From the IMG/VR virus record IMGVR_UViG_3300025806_000133, positions 1-30,047 of that record: 30,047 nucleotides of DNA. The stretch is one strand, 5' to 3'. Shown here one piece after another: positions 7,060-15,684 of the stretch. Under the pieces are notes generated by a model. The model worked only from the letters and a program-made list of their open reading frames with translations. It was not told the origin of the DNA and ran no database searches. How positions within the stretch are numbered: position 1 is the stretch's first letter; every line of letters begins with the position of its first letter. The position numbers and the translations under genes are program-made. Source of the stretch: a virus.

Positions 7060-9435
7060 TTATTTCCTAAATGATGATTGTTTATTTTGAACTCTTGTGA
7101 TTTCTGAAACTACCTTACCATCTACTGTAATCATAATTGGTTGTGCTGATATTGCAGCTGCTAACTTATCATAGTCGATTCCGGTCGAAGAGGATTCCCC
7201 TCCAAATAAATTACCAATACCATCTAATGCGCCACCAACGACATCCAATGGATTTGGTATATTTGACATAAAATCAGAGGGATTCATCATAGCCATAATA
7301 TAATCTGCTGGATTTGTTTTAACAACATCACCCTCTGGTGTTATAACACCATCGTTTATACTATCAACCACTTTTGATTTCTCTGCCTCCGCTGGTGATT
7401 TTGGGCCTTCAGCAGCTCTTTGGGCTACGGATTTACCATCCACCTCAGGTAACTTGGCAGCTCGGTCAGTTGCACCCACTTGTAGCATTTCTTGTTCGTC
7501 CTTGAATGCGTCACCGAAAAAGGAGAAGCTGTCGAGACCAAACAAGCCCCCAATGCCTGCGACTATGGCATCAACCATATCTGCTATCGCTACGAATGGT
7601 GTATATAGTGCATCGATGAGCGATTGTTCTATTAGTAAAATTCCTGCATCAAAATCAGTAAATAACATAATAACACCCTTTACAAGTCCTATTATAGCTT
7701 CTATCATATCGAATGCAAATACTAATGGGGCGAATGCGAATTTTATTGAGGCTGATAATAATGGCATTATGACATCAATAAAATTTAAAAATGGGTCTAT
7801 CATATCCATTATCGGGCCCAGCATTGCAGCTGCCTGGTCACTTAGTTTTTCCATTGCAGCTGCAGATTTTTCTTTTGCTGATTTAAGTTCTGCTTCTTTT
7901 AGTAGTTGGTCTGCCTTTTCATCGCTAAGTCCTGCTTGAATTAATTGTTCTTTGGTGGCTTGGTCTAATGATTTAATATTTAATTTCTCCAACAACATCA
8001 TATTCTCACGTTGTTTTAATATTTCTTCCGTACTCTTACCCATTGCAGCTGCTATAGAGTTTTGTTGGATTTGTGACATATTTTCAAAATCACCAATGTC
8101 CATGAGTTGTTTCTTTTGAAGTTCCAACACCTTTGAAGTATCACCCTTTAACTGTGCTAATCTAATCTCATTATTATTTATAGAGACACCAGTCAGCATT
8201 CGTGCTTTTGCTTCTGCTTTCAATGATGATTCTATAGATAATGTTGAATTAGCTGCAGAATTTATATCTTCTATTGTAGTCCCTAAAGCCTTGGCTTCAA
8301 TTACGGTTGCAATCATTTCTTTATGATTACCTTTAAATTGAGACCTCTGCTGACGAGTTAAGTTTATTATTTCTTTGTTAACCTCTTTAAAATTTATTGA
8401 ATCACCTGTTAAATCATTATATGATTTTGTCATCCCAATAATTTCTTTTTGTAATTCACGAGTTTCCATACCAGACGCAGCCGATACTTTTGCAAACTTA
8501 GCTGCTTCATCAGCACTTAAACCACCATACTTAGTTAATTTTATTTGGTCGGTTAGCATTTGTTCTGAGAATTTGGCACTTCTACCGAATTCTTTAGTTA
8601 ATTCCTTTTGTGCCCCAAGTAAAGCGGCTGATGTTATTGATAAATCTTTTGAAGATGCTGCAATTTTATCAAAACTCTGAGACAACTCCCTAGCTTCAGT
8701 ATTAGATATACCCAAATCTCGTGCTAAATCAAATGCTTTTTGATTAAAGTCAAATGCCTTTTTTATTAGATACAATGCAGCAATAATTGGTAGGATAATC
8801 GGTAATAATGGAGAGATTGCTGCCCATAAAGTAGCTCCGAATGCTGCAACTTGGGGTATTGCTTTCATAAATGACTTACCAATTGCTTTACCAGTGCCCA
8901 CAGAACGCGCTTTTAATAACGTAAAGTTTTTAGCAACGCCACCAAGAATACCACCCATTTCTTTCTTTAATCCACCGAAATCTAATGTAGATGCCAGCAT
9001 ATCTCCAACTAATGGTATTTTTTTAATCTGAGATTCTAACCCATCTAACATACTATCTGATTTAGCTTTAAGTTCCTCTCTTAATTTTAATTGTTGGACT
9101 TCTACTTTATATTCGTTTTCTTTCTTTTTAAGTATTGCGACTGCTTTGGTCTTATCTTCTTCATTCAATTTACTTTTAACGGCAAACTGTTTTATTAATG
9201 CTTGAGTATCTTTTAATTGCTCTTTAGCCAAATCTACCTGGTCTTCATAAATTAATTTATTGGACTCAAGTTTCTTACCATAACCATCTACCAATTTAGA
9301 TGTTTTATCCCAAGCCAAATTAAATTCAGCCATAGCCGCATCATTCAATTCCTGATTCTTAAGTATATTGGCTTTAAATTTATCTTGAAAAGATAGTTGC
9401 TTTTCGAGGTTTTCAGTATTTTCGTTTTCGGCCAT
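7060..9435 (-). CDS. Tail tape-measure protein
   Basis: This 791-residue protein has the expected tape-measure build. It opens with charged coiled-coil (about 1-135), then a hydrophobic block at about 193-224 with proline-rich membrane-like helices, then long helical stretches. A second large hydrophobic region follows at about 545-650. Such proteins line the tail tube, set its length and help DNA enter the host membrane. The gene follows tube and chaperone-type genes and precedes the baseplate genes, the standard order. It is much the same kind of protein as T4 gp29 in role, though similarity to gp29 cannot be judged by eye. The ATG lacks a clear ribosome site. Confidence 0.8.
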   Translation of the reverse strand: MAENENTENLEKQLSFQDKFKANILKNQELNDAAMAEFNLAWDKTSKLVDGYGKKLESNKLIYEDQVDLAKEQLKDTQALIKQFAVKSKLNEEDKTKAVAILKKKENEYKVEVQQLKLREELKAKSDSMLDGLESQIKKIPLVGDMLASTLDFGGLKKEMGGILGGVAKNFTLLKARSVGTGKAIGKSFMKAIPQVAAFGATLWAAISPLLPIILPIIAALYLIKKAFDFNQKAFDLARDLGISNTEARELSQSFDKIAASSKDLSITSAALLGAQKELTKEFGRSAKFSEQMLTDQIKLTKYGGLSADEAAKFAKVSAASGMETRELQKEIIGMTKSYNDLTGDSINFKEVNKEIINLTRQQRSQFKGNHKEMIATVIEAKALGTTIEDINSAANSTLSIESSLKAEAKARMLTGVSINNNEIRLAQLKGDTSKVLELQKKQLMDIGDFENMSQIQQNSIAAAMGKSTEEILKQRENMMLLEKLNIKSLDQATKEQLIQAGLSDEKADQLLKEAELKSAKEKSAAAMEKLSDQAAAMLGPIMDMIDPFLNFIDVIMPLLSASIKFAFAPLVFAFDMIEAIIGLVKGVIMLFTDFDAGILLIEQSLIDALYTPFVAIADMVDAIVAGIGGLFGLDSFSFFGDAFKDEQEMLQVGATDRAAKLPEVDGKSVAQRAAEGPKSPAEAEKSKVVDSINDGVITPEGDVVKTNPADYIMAMMNPSDFMSNIPNPLDVVGGALDGIGNLFGGESSSTGIDYDKLAAAISAQPIMITVDGKVVSEITRVQNKQSSFRK

Positions 9436-9468
9436 TTTTATTTCTTTTTATACAAATTAATTATCTAT

Positions 9469-9639
9469 TTAAAGAGGTTTATGACCGTATTTTTTTTCAA
9501 AATCACTAATACTTTTAGCTAATTCTTGTGATGCTTTACCCAATTCTTCCCATTGAGAACGAATTTTAGGGTCTTTTTGTGATAGTTTTTCTAAAGATTT
9601 TAAAATACTTCTTGATATAATTTTTTGTAAAAAGTTCAT
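9469..9639 (-). CDS. Small helical protein before the tape measure (56 aa)
   Basis: A 56-residue frame starts at ATG 9639, eight bases after a good AGGAGA site, and is itself preceded by a TATTTAT motif (9661-9670) and the terminator of the upstream gene. The protein is charged and helical (SLEKLSQKDPKIRSQWEELGKA...DFEKKYGHK). The ribosome site, the isolated transcription start signal and its position between chaperone-type genes and tape measure argue that it is a real gene. The function is unknown; an assembly partner of the tape measure is a guess. Confidence 0.65.
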   Translation of the reverse strand: MNFLQKIISRSILKSLEKLSQKDPKIRSQWEELGKASQELAKSISDFEKKYGHKPL

Positions 9640-9660
9640 GTGTTCTCCTATTTGTTCTTA

Positions 9661-9670
9661 TATAAATATA
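9661..9670 (-). promoter_or_regulatory. Late-promoter-like motif (TATATTTATA)
   Basis: The minus strand has TATATTTATA directly after the terminator 9672-9697 and about 20 bases before the 56-residue gene. Confidence 0.45.
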
Positions 9671-9671
9671 G

Positions 9672-9697
9672 AAAAACCCAACAATTACGTTGGGTTT
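9672..9697 (-). terminator. Hairpin terminator after the gp51-like frame
   Basis: The minus strand folds as AAACCCAAC, six-base loop, GTTGGGTTT followed by TTC. The hairpin overlaps the last codons and stop of the 86-residue frame. Confidence 0.7.
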
Positions 9698-9698
9698 C

Positions 9699-9959
9699 TT
9701 ATTTTCTTAATGACTTTGCTTTTTTATTTTGTTTATCATATGCTTTTTTCTCTTCCGTTTTAAATTCTACAATTTTATTTGTATAAAATTTTCGAGCCCA
9801 AATTGGCATATTGTAAACATCATTCCAATTAAATCCACCATTTCCATGAAAGATTAAATCGAATATCTGTGAATGTACTAATTGGCGATGGTTAGGACTC
9901 AGGCCAAAAAAAGTTAGTGCCCATTGGCATGGACATCTCCTTTCTTTCCCCAGTTTCAT
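9699..9959 (-). CDS. Downstream frame of a probable tail-assembly chaperone pair
   Basis: This frame overlaps the gp26-like gene by 68 bases, in the +1 frame. Its first conserved-looking residues come after the overlap: FFGLSPNHR, then GGFNWNDVYNMPIWARKFY and a lysine-rich end. From memory the 'DVYNMP..LR.FY' pattern recurs in small proteins next to gp26-type genes in T4-like phages (gp51-type position). The nominal ATG at 9959 has no ribosome site and its first 16 residues are just the other frame of the gp26-like gene. Translation by ribosomal frameshifting at 9906-9912 is therefore more likely than independent initiation. Confidence 0.6.
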   Translation of the reverse strand: MKLGKERRCPCQWALTFFGLSPNHRQLVHSQIFDLIFHGNGGFNWNDVYNMPIWARKFYTNKIVEFKTEEKKAYDKQNKKAKSLRK

Positions 9960-10770
9960 CTGATATAAATTCCCAGGTTAAATCTATATCCGGCCCAATT
10001 TCTTTTATATAACTTCTCAATGCTTTTGAATCTATTGCAAAGAGTTCATTATCTACAAACCTATTAATTACATTTTTATCTGAATCACCATCTACTGATA
10101 CAATCATATTCTTTAATCTAGTTGTTAATTCTTTAGATGTTACATCTCCCATTTTTTTAGATTGCTTCTTTACTGCTTCTAATTCATGTTTTACTTTTCT
10201 TTCTTTAGACTCTGTAAGTAACTGAAATGTAATTAGTCGTTTTGATTGTGGTAATTCAAATTCAAATTCGTTTTTATGTAGTTCAATTTGGTTAGAACCA
10301 TCATATTCTTTGTTTTCAAATTGAGTTAAGTCAATTGTTTCTTTTTGTTTCTCTCCACCGAATGGGTCTGTAACTTCAACATTGTATTCTTTACCATATC
10401 CCAAAATTCTACTTGCTACCATAATGGCATTCTTGTCACCAACCACCAAATCAACATATTTGATTGGTAACCCATCACCATTACTCACAATAAGTGATTG
10501 AAACAATCTATCTAATACACTACCATCTTTAATATAAGATTGTGTAGTTAGTATATCTTCCTCTTTAGCGGTCATATACTTTAATTCGATTTTACCAGAT
10601 GATAGCGGGTTATCTTTTGGATAAACCAATCCATTTGAAGGTAATTCAATTATTTCTGTTGGAAATTTGTAATCGGATACTTGCTTTTGCTCGTATTGTT
10701 GTTTTGCAAGTTCAACCATCTCTTTATTTGAGGCAGTTGAGTTGTAGTCGTCTTGTAGTTCTTTACTCAT
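9892..10770 (-). CDS. gp26-like baseplate hub/tail-assembly protein
   Basis: This 292-residue protein has the typical opening of the T4 gp26-type baseplate family (PF12322 as I recall it): FPTEIIELPSNGLVYPKDNP, LSSGKIELKYMTAKEEDIL, a KDGSVLDRLFQSLIV helix, and DKNAIMVASRILGYGKEY. It ends with FFWPES. In T4 gp26 is a hub-assembly protein. In this gene order (tube, this gene, overlapping small frame, tape measure) it sits exactly where tail-assembly chaperones of lambda G/GT type lie. The start at 10770 lacks a Shine-Dalgarno sequence and follows a TATTTAT motif. Confidence 0.8.
   Translation of the reverse strand: MSKELQDDYNSTASNKEMVELAKQQYEQKQVSDYKFPTEIIELPSNGLVYPKDNPLSSGKIELKYMTAKEEDILTTQSYIKDGSVLDRLFQSLIVSNGDGLPIKYVDLVVGDKNAIMVASRILGYGKEYNVEVTDPFGGEKQKETIDLTQFENKEYDGSNQIELHKNEFEFELPQSKRLITFQLLTESKERKVKHELEAVKKQSKKMGDVTSKELTTRLKNMIVSVDGDSDKNVINRFVDNELFAIDSKALRSYIKEIGPDIDLTWEFISDETGERKEMSMPMGTNFFWPES
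9906..9912 (-). promoter_or_regulatory. Candidate +1 frameshift site (T7 run)
   Basis: In the gp26-like frame the minus strand reads AAC TTT TTT TGG. A Phe tRNA on the second TTT could slip one base forward onto another TTT and continue at GGC in the 86-residue frame, giving a product of about 356 residues. A weak TTGGC...GCCAA pairing lies just downstream. Confidence 0.5.
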
Positions 10771-10814
10771 AACGTTTTTCTTTTTAAAACTTTATTTATG
10801 TTCTTTAATATACT

Positions 10815-10823
10815 AATAAATAT
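10815..10823 (-). promoter_or_regulatory. Late-promoter-like motif (ATATTTATT)
   Basis: It lies between the tube-gene terminator and the gp26-like gene. The extended form, ATATTTATTAGTATA, is shared with 21945-21953 and partly with 13931-13941. Confidence 0.45.
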
Positions 10824-10844
10824 TAAAATAAATTAAATTAAACG

Positions 10845-10870
10845 AAAAAACCCCAACATTTCTGTTGAGG
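10845..10870 (-). terminator. Hairpin terminator after the tail tube gene
   Basis: The minus strand reads CCTCAACA, GAAA loop, TGTTGGGG, then TTTTTT. The stem is eight pairs with one G-T wobble. The ACAGAAATGT core is identical to the terminator after the capsid gene. Confidence 0.8.
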
Positions 10871-10904
10871 TTTCTAAATATTCAATTTTTATTACAATCC
10901 GTAT

Positions 10905-11393
10905 TTAGTATTGTAGTATTGCGTAGTCGTATGAAAGTGTTAAATCTACAGTTGCTAAATCTTCACCAGTATAGTCCATATCTGAGAACTTTGCTGTTTG
11001 AATAAATGCTCCTTTAAGTGTCCACTCTTCTACTTTATCACCAACAGGACCCAAACTGTTAAATGTGATATCTTTTTTGTAGAAATCAGAGTATCCATCT
11101 CTTCCTGTTACAGATTCGTGGTGTAATCTTACCCATTCCATTGCTGCTTGTGCTGCTGATGGAACTACTGCATCATAAAGAGATACAGTTATATCACTCC
11201 ACTCACTTCTACCTTTTACATATCGTCTAACATTAATATGGTCGATGGTAACTTTACCATTTGTTATTTCTGGTCTTGAAGTTGCTTTCACTAAGTATGC
11301 AGGGATTCCCTCTATATACATAATGAACCTGTTTGACATCTTCGGTTCGAATGATGTAAACATTACTTCTGTTGGGTCTAATAGTTGTGCCAT
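10905..11393 (-). CDS. gp19: Tail tube protein (gp19-like)
   Basis: At 162 residues this is the usual length for T4 gp19 (163). The sequence has the family's layout: a FEPKMSNRFIMYIEGIPAYLVKATSRP opening strand pair, a KGRSEWSDITVSLYDAV strand and a W-LKGAFIQTAKFSDMDYTGEDLATVDLTLSYDYA end. The protein stacks as hexameric rings to form the tube inside the sheath. It follows the sheath gene, has an AGGAAA ribosome site and a TATTTAT motif upstream, and ends with its own terminator. It can therefore be expressed as a single-gene unit, as suits an abundant component. Confidence 0.92.
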   Translation of the reverse strand: MAQLLDPTEVMFTSFEPKMSNRFIMYIEGIPAYLVKATSRPEITNGKVTIDHINVRRYVKGRSEWSDITVSLYDAVVPSAAQAAMEWVRLHHESVTGRDGYSDFYKKDITFNSLGPVGDKVEEWTLKGAFIQTAKFSDMDYTGEDLATVDLTLSYDYAILQY

Positions 11394-11423
11394 TTTTGTT
11401 TTCCTATGTTTCTAATTCTTTTA

Positions 11424-11433
11424 TATAAATATA
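11424..11433 (-). promoter_or_regulatory. Late-promoter-like motif (TATATTTATA)
   Basis: It lies between the sheath terminator and the tube gene, about 30 bases before the ATG. Confidence 0.45.
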
Positions 11434-11442
11434 GTTTATTCT

Positions 11443-11488
11443 AAAAAATAGTTAGTTCCCCCAAAAATATTAGGGGAACGTAACTATT
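11443..11488 (-). terminator. Long hairpin terminator after the sheath gene
   Basis: The stem is ATAGTTA plus GTTCCCC pairing with GGGGAAC plus TAACTAT, with one bulged base, followed by a T run. It is the longest hairpin seen in the window. Confidence 0.8.
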
Positions 11489-11497
11489 GTCTATATA

Positions 11498-13897
11498 CTA
11501 TTCTGGAAATGCTGCTCCAGTTGGTAGTACGTTAAAGTCAAGAACTATAAATTCTGCTGTTTTAGCAGGTTGTAAGAATATCTCTCCTACCATTATATTT
11601 CTATCAATTACATCTGGAGTATTATTGGTTTCATCCATAATAACTCTAAATGCATATAAACCTTGTCTTTGTTGAATTGATTCTAAGTAAGGATTAACGA
11701 TTGATAAGAATCTATTTCTAGTAGCTGCAGTATTGTTTTCGAATACTAAGTACCTTGTAGATGATGCGATGAATTTCTTCACTGCAATTAACAATCTTCT
11801 TACATTGATTCTATCCAATGCCGATGGTTTAGCTTGTAAGGTTTTCTGTCCAAATACAGTTACACCTTGACCAGGGAACGTTGCAATAGGATTCAATCTA
11901 CCTTCGTAAAGTGCATCTCTCTCTGCTCTAGTCAAACGAGTCTTAGCTTCAATTGCTGAAGTTAATCCACCTCTATTTAATCCGGCAGGTGCAAACCATT
12001 CAGCGGCCACTTGGTCGTTAAATGCGATAACACCAGGAAGTACTGCCGATGGCGGCACCCATACTGGTTTGTTTTTATCTGTATTAAGTATCTTAACCCA
12101 AGGATAGTAAGATGCTACATAATTTGAATCAAATGCTTGAACTGCGTTAGTTGCAGTTGAGATTGAATCAGCCCATGCAGATGCATCCATAATAAAGAAT
12201 GTATCTTGTCTATCTTCACACATATCTTTAGCAAACGTAGTTACTGCAGAATGTAATCTGTGGATAAGACCAGGAATTACTAACATATTAATATCAAATT
12301 CATCAGGATTAGATACTGAGTTAATTGCTTTTCTAAATGCAATTGTTCCAGTCGCTGTATTTGATGAACAATCATACCCTTGTGTGTTTCCGGCAGTAAT
12401 ATCACCAGCAGTACTTACAATTCTATTTGGTTTGAATCCATCAAAACCACCTTGAAATGGTACTATAAACTTACGAGAGTTAATTGATGTAGTTGCATCT
12501 GATAATGAAATAGAACCTGAATTAGGTGATGTAGATGATGGGAAATTAGCTCCGGCATCTTGGTTATTATCTCCTAAGTAAAATGCAGTTCCTACAGTTG
12601 CAGTTCCTGTATCAGGTGTTGGTGCTAAAAACGCTAAGTTATCAGTTGTAGTTAAATCAAAATCAAATCCATAAAATTTCTTAGGATTGTATGAGTTATT
12701 GATTTGTTGTGCTGATACATATGCTGGATTCGGTACAGTAAATGCAGTTCCGAATGGATTTTGCAGTGCAGCGAAACCAAATGGTACTAAAGATGCGTCT
12801 ATTGCTTCTTCTTTAACTGCATTAGTTACTTCTACTCTAATATTTTCCGAGTTATTAGGATAATCACCATTTGTTGATAATTTTCCATTAGCATCAACTG
12901 TAATATACTTATCACCAATCACTCTAACGATAAAGTTTGGAGAATTAGGGTCTAAGTTAACACCTTGAAATGATTCTACTAAGTTAGGTCTGATATCGCT
13001 ATCAACTATACCTACAAATGGTGAACCAATAACTTTGTCTTGGTCTACTCTTCGTACAACTACAGTAAATGAACCATATTCAGAACCAGGTACTGAACCT
13101 GCGGGTTTAATATCCTGAATACCAATTTTAAATTCGTAGTTAGTGTTATTACCATGTGATAGAGTATGGAACTTAATTAAGTTAGTAGTATTACCACCAA
13201 CTTTCTGTGATGTAATCCAAGGTGTTGATGCCTCAGTATATGCTTTAGAGTAATCAATATCTTTAGCAACATCTAATGTTACAACTGGAATCTCACCTGT
13301 TGCAAATGATTCTGATTGGAATGTTTTAAAATTTGCGAAGACATATGCGTCTTGTGCTCCTCTTGGTGAAAATCCAAATGATTTTGTAAAGTAATTACTA
13401 TTTGTTGGATTTAAAGATGCTGAAAATACTGCTGCAGTAGCCTCAGAACCACTTGTTGTTAGTGTAAACAATGATGCTGACACATCAGTTGACCCAAATT
13501 GGTCTGATACCGAACTACTTTTAAATACGTCAGTATCGGATGTTACACCTGTAGTTGGGTGTAGTACACCTGCTAATTTAGTACCTGCTGATGAGGATAT
13601 AATTAATCCGATTGGGTTTTCTAAGGTATACCCATCTTGTCCTAATACCCTAACGATTGTTGCTGTTCCTGCATCCTCTAAATAAGCCTGTGCAGTATAT
13701 GGTAGATATGAATCTTCTGTCAATCCACCAAATACTTGTTGAAACTTTTGAAATGAGTCTACTGGGTACGGAACGAATGCAGGGCCCTTAACTGTAGACC
13801 CTATTAGTGCTGCTCCGATTTCACCAATTCCTTGGGGTAGAAACGACAAGTCCTTTTCTCTGGTAAATACACCAGGACTTACTATTCTTTCTGCCAT
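11498..13897 (-). CDS. gp18: Tail sheath protein (gp18-like)
   Basis: This 799-residue protein starts with the standard sheath opening (SPGVFTREKD, later IGAALIGSTVKGPAF). It ends with the conserved C-terminal sheath domain: FGQKTLQAKPSALDRINVRR, a helix, FENNTAATRNRFLSIVNPYL, GLYAFRVIMDETNN, IDRNIMVGEIFLQPAKTAEF. The sheath wraps the tube and contracts to drive it into the host. It is longer than T4 gp18 (659), the extra sequence lying in middle domains. AATAGGAGAATAAAATG is a strong start, and a TATTTAT motif lies upstream. Confidence 0.95.
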   Translation of the reverse strand: MAERIVSPGVFTREKDLSFLPQGIGEIGAALIGSTVKGPAFVPYPVDSFQKFQQVFGGLTEDSYLPYTAQAYLEDAGTATIVRVLGQDGYTLENPIGLIISSSAGTKLAGVLHPTTGVTSDTDVFKSSSVSDQFGSTDVSASLFTLTTSGSEATAAVFSASLNPTNSNYFTKSFGFSPRGAQDAYVFANFKTFQSESFATGEIPVVTLDVAKDIDYSKAYTEASTPWITSQKVGGNTTNLIKFHTLSHGNNTNYEFKIGIQDIKPAGSVPGSEYGSFTVVVRRVDQDKVIGSPFVGIVDSDIRPNLVESFQGVNLDPNSPNFIVRVIGDKYITVDANGKLSTNGDYPNNSENIRVEVTNAVKEEAIDASLVPFGFAALQNPFGTAFTVPNPAYVSAQQINNSYNPKKFYGFDFDLTTTDNLAFLAPTPDTGTATVGTAFYLGDNNQDAGANFPSSTSPNSGSISLSDATTSINSRKFIVPFQGGFDGFKPNRIVSTAGDITAGNTQGYDCSSNTATGTIAFRKAINSVSNPDEFDINMLVIPGLIHRLHSAVTTFAKDMCEDRQDTFFIMDASAWADSISTATNAVQAFDSNYVASYYPWVKILNTDKNKPVWVPPSAVLPGVIAFNDQVAAEWFAPAGLNRGGLTSAIEAKTRLTRAERDALYEGRLNPIATFPGQGVTVFGQKTLQAKPSALDRINVRRLLIAVKKFIASSTRYLVFENNTAATRNRFLSIVNPYLESIQQRQGLYAFRVIMDETNNTPDVIDRNIMVGEIFLQPAKTAEFIVLDFNVLPTGAAFPE

Positions 13898-13930
13898 TTT
13901 ATTCTCCTATTATAATTTTTGGTTTATATA

Positions 13931-13941
13931 CTAATAAATAC
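13931..13941 (-). promoter_or_regulatory. Late-promoter-like motif (GTATTTATTAG)
   Basis: It lies about 35 bases before the sheath ATG, in the 70-base gap after the coiled-coil gene. Confidence 0.45.
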
Positions 13942-13967
13942 TTCTAAAAATTGGAAACGATGTATAT

Positions 13968-14267
13968 TTATGTCGATGGTGTAAACATACCTGTGTTTAT
14001 ATCAAATTCACCATCACCATACTTCTCTTTAAGTTCCCCTGCTAACTTAATTTCAGATTCTCTTAGCTTTAAGTATTGGTCTTTTAATTGATTTTTGAAT
14101 TTTACAACATTATCTTTCTGAGCTTCGATTAAGGTTAATTCAATCTCAACTTCTCCTAACTTTGCGGTAACTTCTGAAAAATCGTTTCTAAACTTTTCTA
14201 TTTTTTTAATTTCGTCTTCTTCAAACTTAATATTTTGTTTTTCAGTAACGTTTTTTACTTCTGCCAT
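13968..14267 (-). CDS. Coiled-coil hypothetical protein (99 aa)
   Basis: Nearly the whole protein from residue 15 to 85 is charged and heptad-like, so a long coiled coil is likely. A short tail (GDGEFDINTGMFTPS) follows. No enzyme motif is seen. It lies between the gp15-like and sheath genes, the place where T4 has genes 16 and 17 (terminase), which are absent here. A virion or assembly role is inferred from position only. It has its own TATTTAT motif upstream (14299-14307). Confidence 0.6.
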   Translation of the reverse strand: MAEVKNVTEKQNIKFEEDEIKKIEKFRNDFSEVTAKLGEVEIELTLIEAQKDNVVKFKNQLKDQYLKLRESEIKLAGELKEKYGDGEFDINTGMFTPST

Positions 14268-14298
14268 AACATTTATTTTTATTATACTAACTTATAGG

Positions 14299-14307
14299 TA
14301 TAAATAT
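14299..14307 (-). promoter_or_regulatory. Late-promoter-like motif (ATATTTATA)
   Basis: It lies about 35 bases before the coiled-coil gene and just after the gp15-like gene. Confidence 0.45.
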
Positions 14308-14326
14308 TAAAATTATAATGTAAACA

Positions 14327-15133
14327 CTAAGTGTCTAGTCTAGTATTCCACACAATCTTAGATGTGCCAAACGCCTTTTGAGAGTTCATTACTCGTTTAC
14401 CCCTATCTTCAGGTATAATATATGCTTTTGATGTAAGAGTTACGTTACTTTTAACAATTCGCTCTTCACCTACCCCATTTGTTGTTTCGAACGAGTAAGA
14501 TTCACCTTTGATTTGGAATTTATATCTTTCACCAAAGACCCCACCTTGAAAGTAAATGATTTGTTCAACCACTTTGTTTAAATCTTCCATATAATCACAC
14601 CACACTATAACATCATAACTAATGTTAACATAATCTGGATTATCTACAATATGATACTCATCAATAGGTTTTGAATCTATTAGTTGCGAGAATGCATCGT
14701 ATCTATTCTTAGGTGTATATTTTTTTACAAAGGTTCGTGATGTATCATCATCAGTCATTACCTTTAATTTTGAATATTCGGTGTTTACATCCAATGAGTT
14801 TCGTTTGAATGAGATTAATGGAGTCTGTGCTTTACCATTAGCATCTCTTATAAACCCATCTCTTTGTGCAGATACCCAATTTTCAGGTGATGCATATAAT
14901 ACAGGTACAGGAATAAAGTTCCCACCTTCTTCGATAGTAGGTCTGACATCTTTCTCTAAAAAATCTTTAAATGCTAAGTCAATATCGTATATACCAACTG
15001 ATATATTTTTTACATCATCGTTTTTACGAGATATTTGTTTAGCTTTATTCAATATAGGGTCATCTGAAGTAGAACTTTGTGTTCTTTTCAAATCTACCTT
15101 CTCATCTCTATTTTGTCTATACTTTATTGCCAT
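14327..15133 (-). CDS. gp15: Tail completion/sheath stabiliser (gp15-like)
   Basis: The 268-residue length matches T4 gp15 (272). Features that recall gp15 are GNFIPVPVLYASPENW (compare FIRVPITYAS in T4), the strand-helix ISYDVIVWCDYMEDLNKVVEQIIYF (compare the T4 YELSIFTRYEDD..QIVEQI), and a late VTLTSKAYIIPE strand. gp15 caps the tail after sheath polymerisation and joins it to the neck. The gene follows the gp14-like gene with a 1-base overlap. Confidence 0.8.
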   Translation of the reverse strand: MAIKYRQNRDEKVDLKRTQSSTSDDPILNKAKQISRKNDDVKNISVGIYDIDLAFKDFLEKDVRPTIEEGGNFIPVPVLYASPENWVSAQRDGFIRDANGKAQTPLISFKRNSLDVNTEYSKLKVMTDDDTSRTFVKKYTPKNRYDAFSQLIDSKPIDEYHIVDNPDYVNISYDVIVWCDYMEDLNKVVEQIIYFQGGVFGERYKFQIKGESYSFETTNGVGEERIVKSNVTLTSKAYIIPEDRGKRVMNSQKAFGTSKIVWNTRLDT

Positions 15134-15660
15134 TATATACCTATTGGTAAGTCATTGTTATTATTATTAACACCCACTCTAACATCATCTTTTAAATTAA
15201 GTTGTGTTTTTCTTGCTACATGAGTTTCACATAGAATAGATAGATTATATCCTTGTGAATCACCACCATCCCAAGTTTCTGGATTCTTACCTGCGAAGAA
15301 TTGATTTTGAAATATTACATCTACAATATGCTGCTCATCATTCCACTCAATTACATCACCAATCTCAGGAAACACATTTTTATCTTTTAATATGTCTCTT
15401 AAAAAATAAAAGTTTACATTTCTAGTATAAGATGAACCAAAATCATCAAATACCTGCTCAGCATTTGTTCTATCAACCAATGTGGGTATTTTTATAGGAT
15501 TGTGGTATATTTTACTTTTACCCTCACCATATAAGTTAGATTTAGTATCTTCTATAATTAATTTATAGTAATACACTTCAGTATCTATGATATCCGTTAT
15601 TAATTCTTTGTTTATTTTTCTAAACAAAGATGCATCTCGTTCTCCACCAAATAACGCCAT
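15133..15660 (-). CDS. gp14: Neck protein (gp14-like)
   Basis: This 175-residue protein starts with FRKINKELITDIIDTEVYYY and NLYGEGKSKIYHNP. It has a middle WNDEQHIVDVIFQNQFFAGKNP segment that resembles the gp14-type head-closure proteins of marine T4-like phages. It is shorter than T4 gp14 (256). gp14 works with gp13 to close the filled head before the tail joins. The order gp13, gp14, gp15 is that of T4 and supports the call more than the sequence alone. AAAGGAT precedes the ATG. Confidence 0.65.
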   Translation of the reverse strand: MALFGGERDASLFRKINKELITDIIDTEVYYYKLIIEDTKSNLYGEGKSKIYHNPIKIPTLVDRTNAEQVFDDFGSSYTRNVNFYFLRDILKDKNVFPEIGDVIEWNDEQHIVDVIFQNQFFAGKNPETWDGGDSQGYNLSILCETHVARKTQLNLKDDVRVGVNNNNNDLPIGI

Positions 15661-15684
15661 TATATCAATCCTTTATTCATAATA

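Noticed and set aside
7454-8680. Plus-strand open frames at 7454-7939 and 8375-8680
   Set aside because: They lie antisense to the tape-measure gene, whose codon pattern leaves the opposite strand open. Composition is not protein-like and no ribosome site is seen.
9457-9470. TATTTAT-like stretch before the tape-measure gene
   Set aside because: The bases before the tape measure do not contain the motif; the gene probably depends on the promoter before the 56-residue gene.
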